DNA from: Phocaeicola sp.
GTDB taxonomy: Bacteria > Bacteroidota > Bacteroidia > Bacteroidales > Bacteroidaceae
Assembly: GCA_020026225.1 (NCBI GenBank)
Contig: JAHHQU010000046.1
Coordinates: forward strand, 1-15,901
Direction of reading: 5' to 3'
DNA length: 15,901 bases
The position numbers and the translations under genes are program-made. Below are positions 15,706 through 15,901 of this stretch, in pieces. Position 1 is the stretch's first letter, and every line of letters starts with the position of its first letter. Under the pieces are notes generated by a model that worked only from the letters and a program-made list of their open reading frames with translations, was not told the origin of the DNA and searched no databases.

Positions 15706-15788
15706 GGGCAAATACCAGAGTGGCCAAATGGGGCAGACTGTAAATCTGCTGTCTTTCGACTTCGGTGGTTCGAATCCATCTTTGCCCA
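15706..15788 (+). tRNA. tRNA-Tyr (GTA)
   Basis: The 83-base gene folds as a tRNA. The acceptor stem is GGGCAAA with TTTGCCC, the anticodon stem is GCAGA/TCTGC around the loop CTGTAAA with anticodon GTA at 15740-15742, and the T arm contains GGTTCGAATCC. The variable arm is long, as expected for bacterial tRNA-Tyr (also Leu and Ser). The CCA end is not encoded; A at 15788 is the discriminator base. Confidence 0.95.
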
Positions 15789-15794
15789 CAAGAC

Positions 15795-15827
15795 TAGCAA
15801 AACTTAAGTGTAAGTTTGAGATTGCTA
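15795..15827. repeat. Hairpin between the two tRNA-Tyr genes
   Basis: AAACTTA (15800-15806) pairs with TAAGTTT (15811-15817) around a 4-base loop, and TAGCA (15795-15799) can pair with TGCTA (15823-15827) outside it. No immediate T-run follows, though T-rich sequence lies nearby (15837-15846). It may be a processing signal between the tRNAs or a weak terminator. Confidence 0.4.
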
Positions 15828-15846
15828 ATTGATAGATTTATTTTTT

Positions 15847-15901
15847 GGGCAAATACCAGAGTGGCCAAATGGGGCAGACTGTAAATCTGCTGTCTTTCGA
15901 C
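15847..15901 (+). tRNA. tRNA-Tyr (GTA), second copy, cut by the window end
   Basis: The 55 visible bases are identical to the first 55 bases of the copy at 15706, including the anticodon GTA at 15881-15883. The gene continues beyond the window. The two copies are 58 bases apart and probably share the promoter at 15622-15652. Confidence 0.93.

Overview
The window looks like chromosomal DNA of a Bacteroidaceae species (Bacteroides or Phocaeicola). Three things point there. Several genes are preceded by the Bacteroidetes promoter pattern (TTTG, about 20 bases, TAnnTTTG) rather than an E. coli-type promoter. Lipoproteins have acidic residues just after the lipidated cysteine. The gene content is also typical: PepSY-like lipoprotein, YitT, Dcp, a DUF4847-like lipoprotein, CtpA, RecF with a DUF721/DciA-like partner, and RibH followed by tRNA genes. 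It is mostly ordinary core genome. I see no phage, CRISPR array, defence island or biosynthetic cluster, and I did not find a convincing new system.

Layout. 1-101: a broken IS256-type transposase fragment. 236-1084 (+): a PepSY-like lipoprotein ending at a strong hairpin terminator. 1458-2636 (-): an exported calcineurin-like metallophosphoesterase with its own consensus promoter. 2833-4098 and 4167-5126 (-): a PagL/acyloxyacyl-hydrolase-like outer-membrane barrel downstream of an unrecognised lipoprotein. 5244-6236 (-): a YitT-family membrane protein, divergent from 6585-7289 (+), a Crp/Fnr-type regulator.

7344-12516 (+) is a tight five-gene run: Dcp peptidase, small lipoprotein, dCMP deaminase, CtpA-like protease and 5-formyltetrahydrofolate cyclo-ligase. 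Gaps are 6 bp or overlaps, so co-transcription is likely. The genes combine peptide turnover (Dcp, CtpA) with pyrimidine and folate metabolism (dCMP deaminase feeding dUMP to thymidylate synthesis, cyclo-ligase recovering folate). 12539-13940 (-) is recF followed by an overlapping DUF721 gene, a DNA repair/replication pair that converges on the five-gene run.

14342-15901 (+) holds a membrane-anchored TPR protein with a strong terminator, ribH (riboflavin synthesis), and two tandem tRNA-Tyr genes. The second tRNA is cut by the window edge. The -33 element of the tRNA promoter lies inside the end of ribH.

The points most worth a second look are the asparagine at the expected third catalytic position of the PagL-like protein, the unrecognised lipoprotein next to it, and two non-genic stretches (1208-1457 and 13941-14262) that contain reading frames without a start codon.
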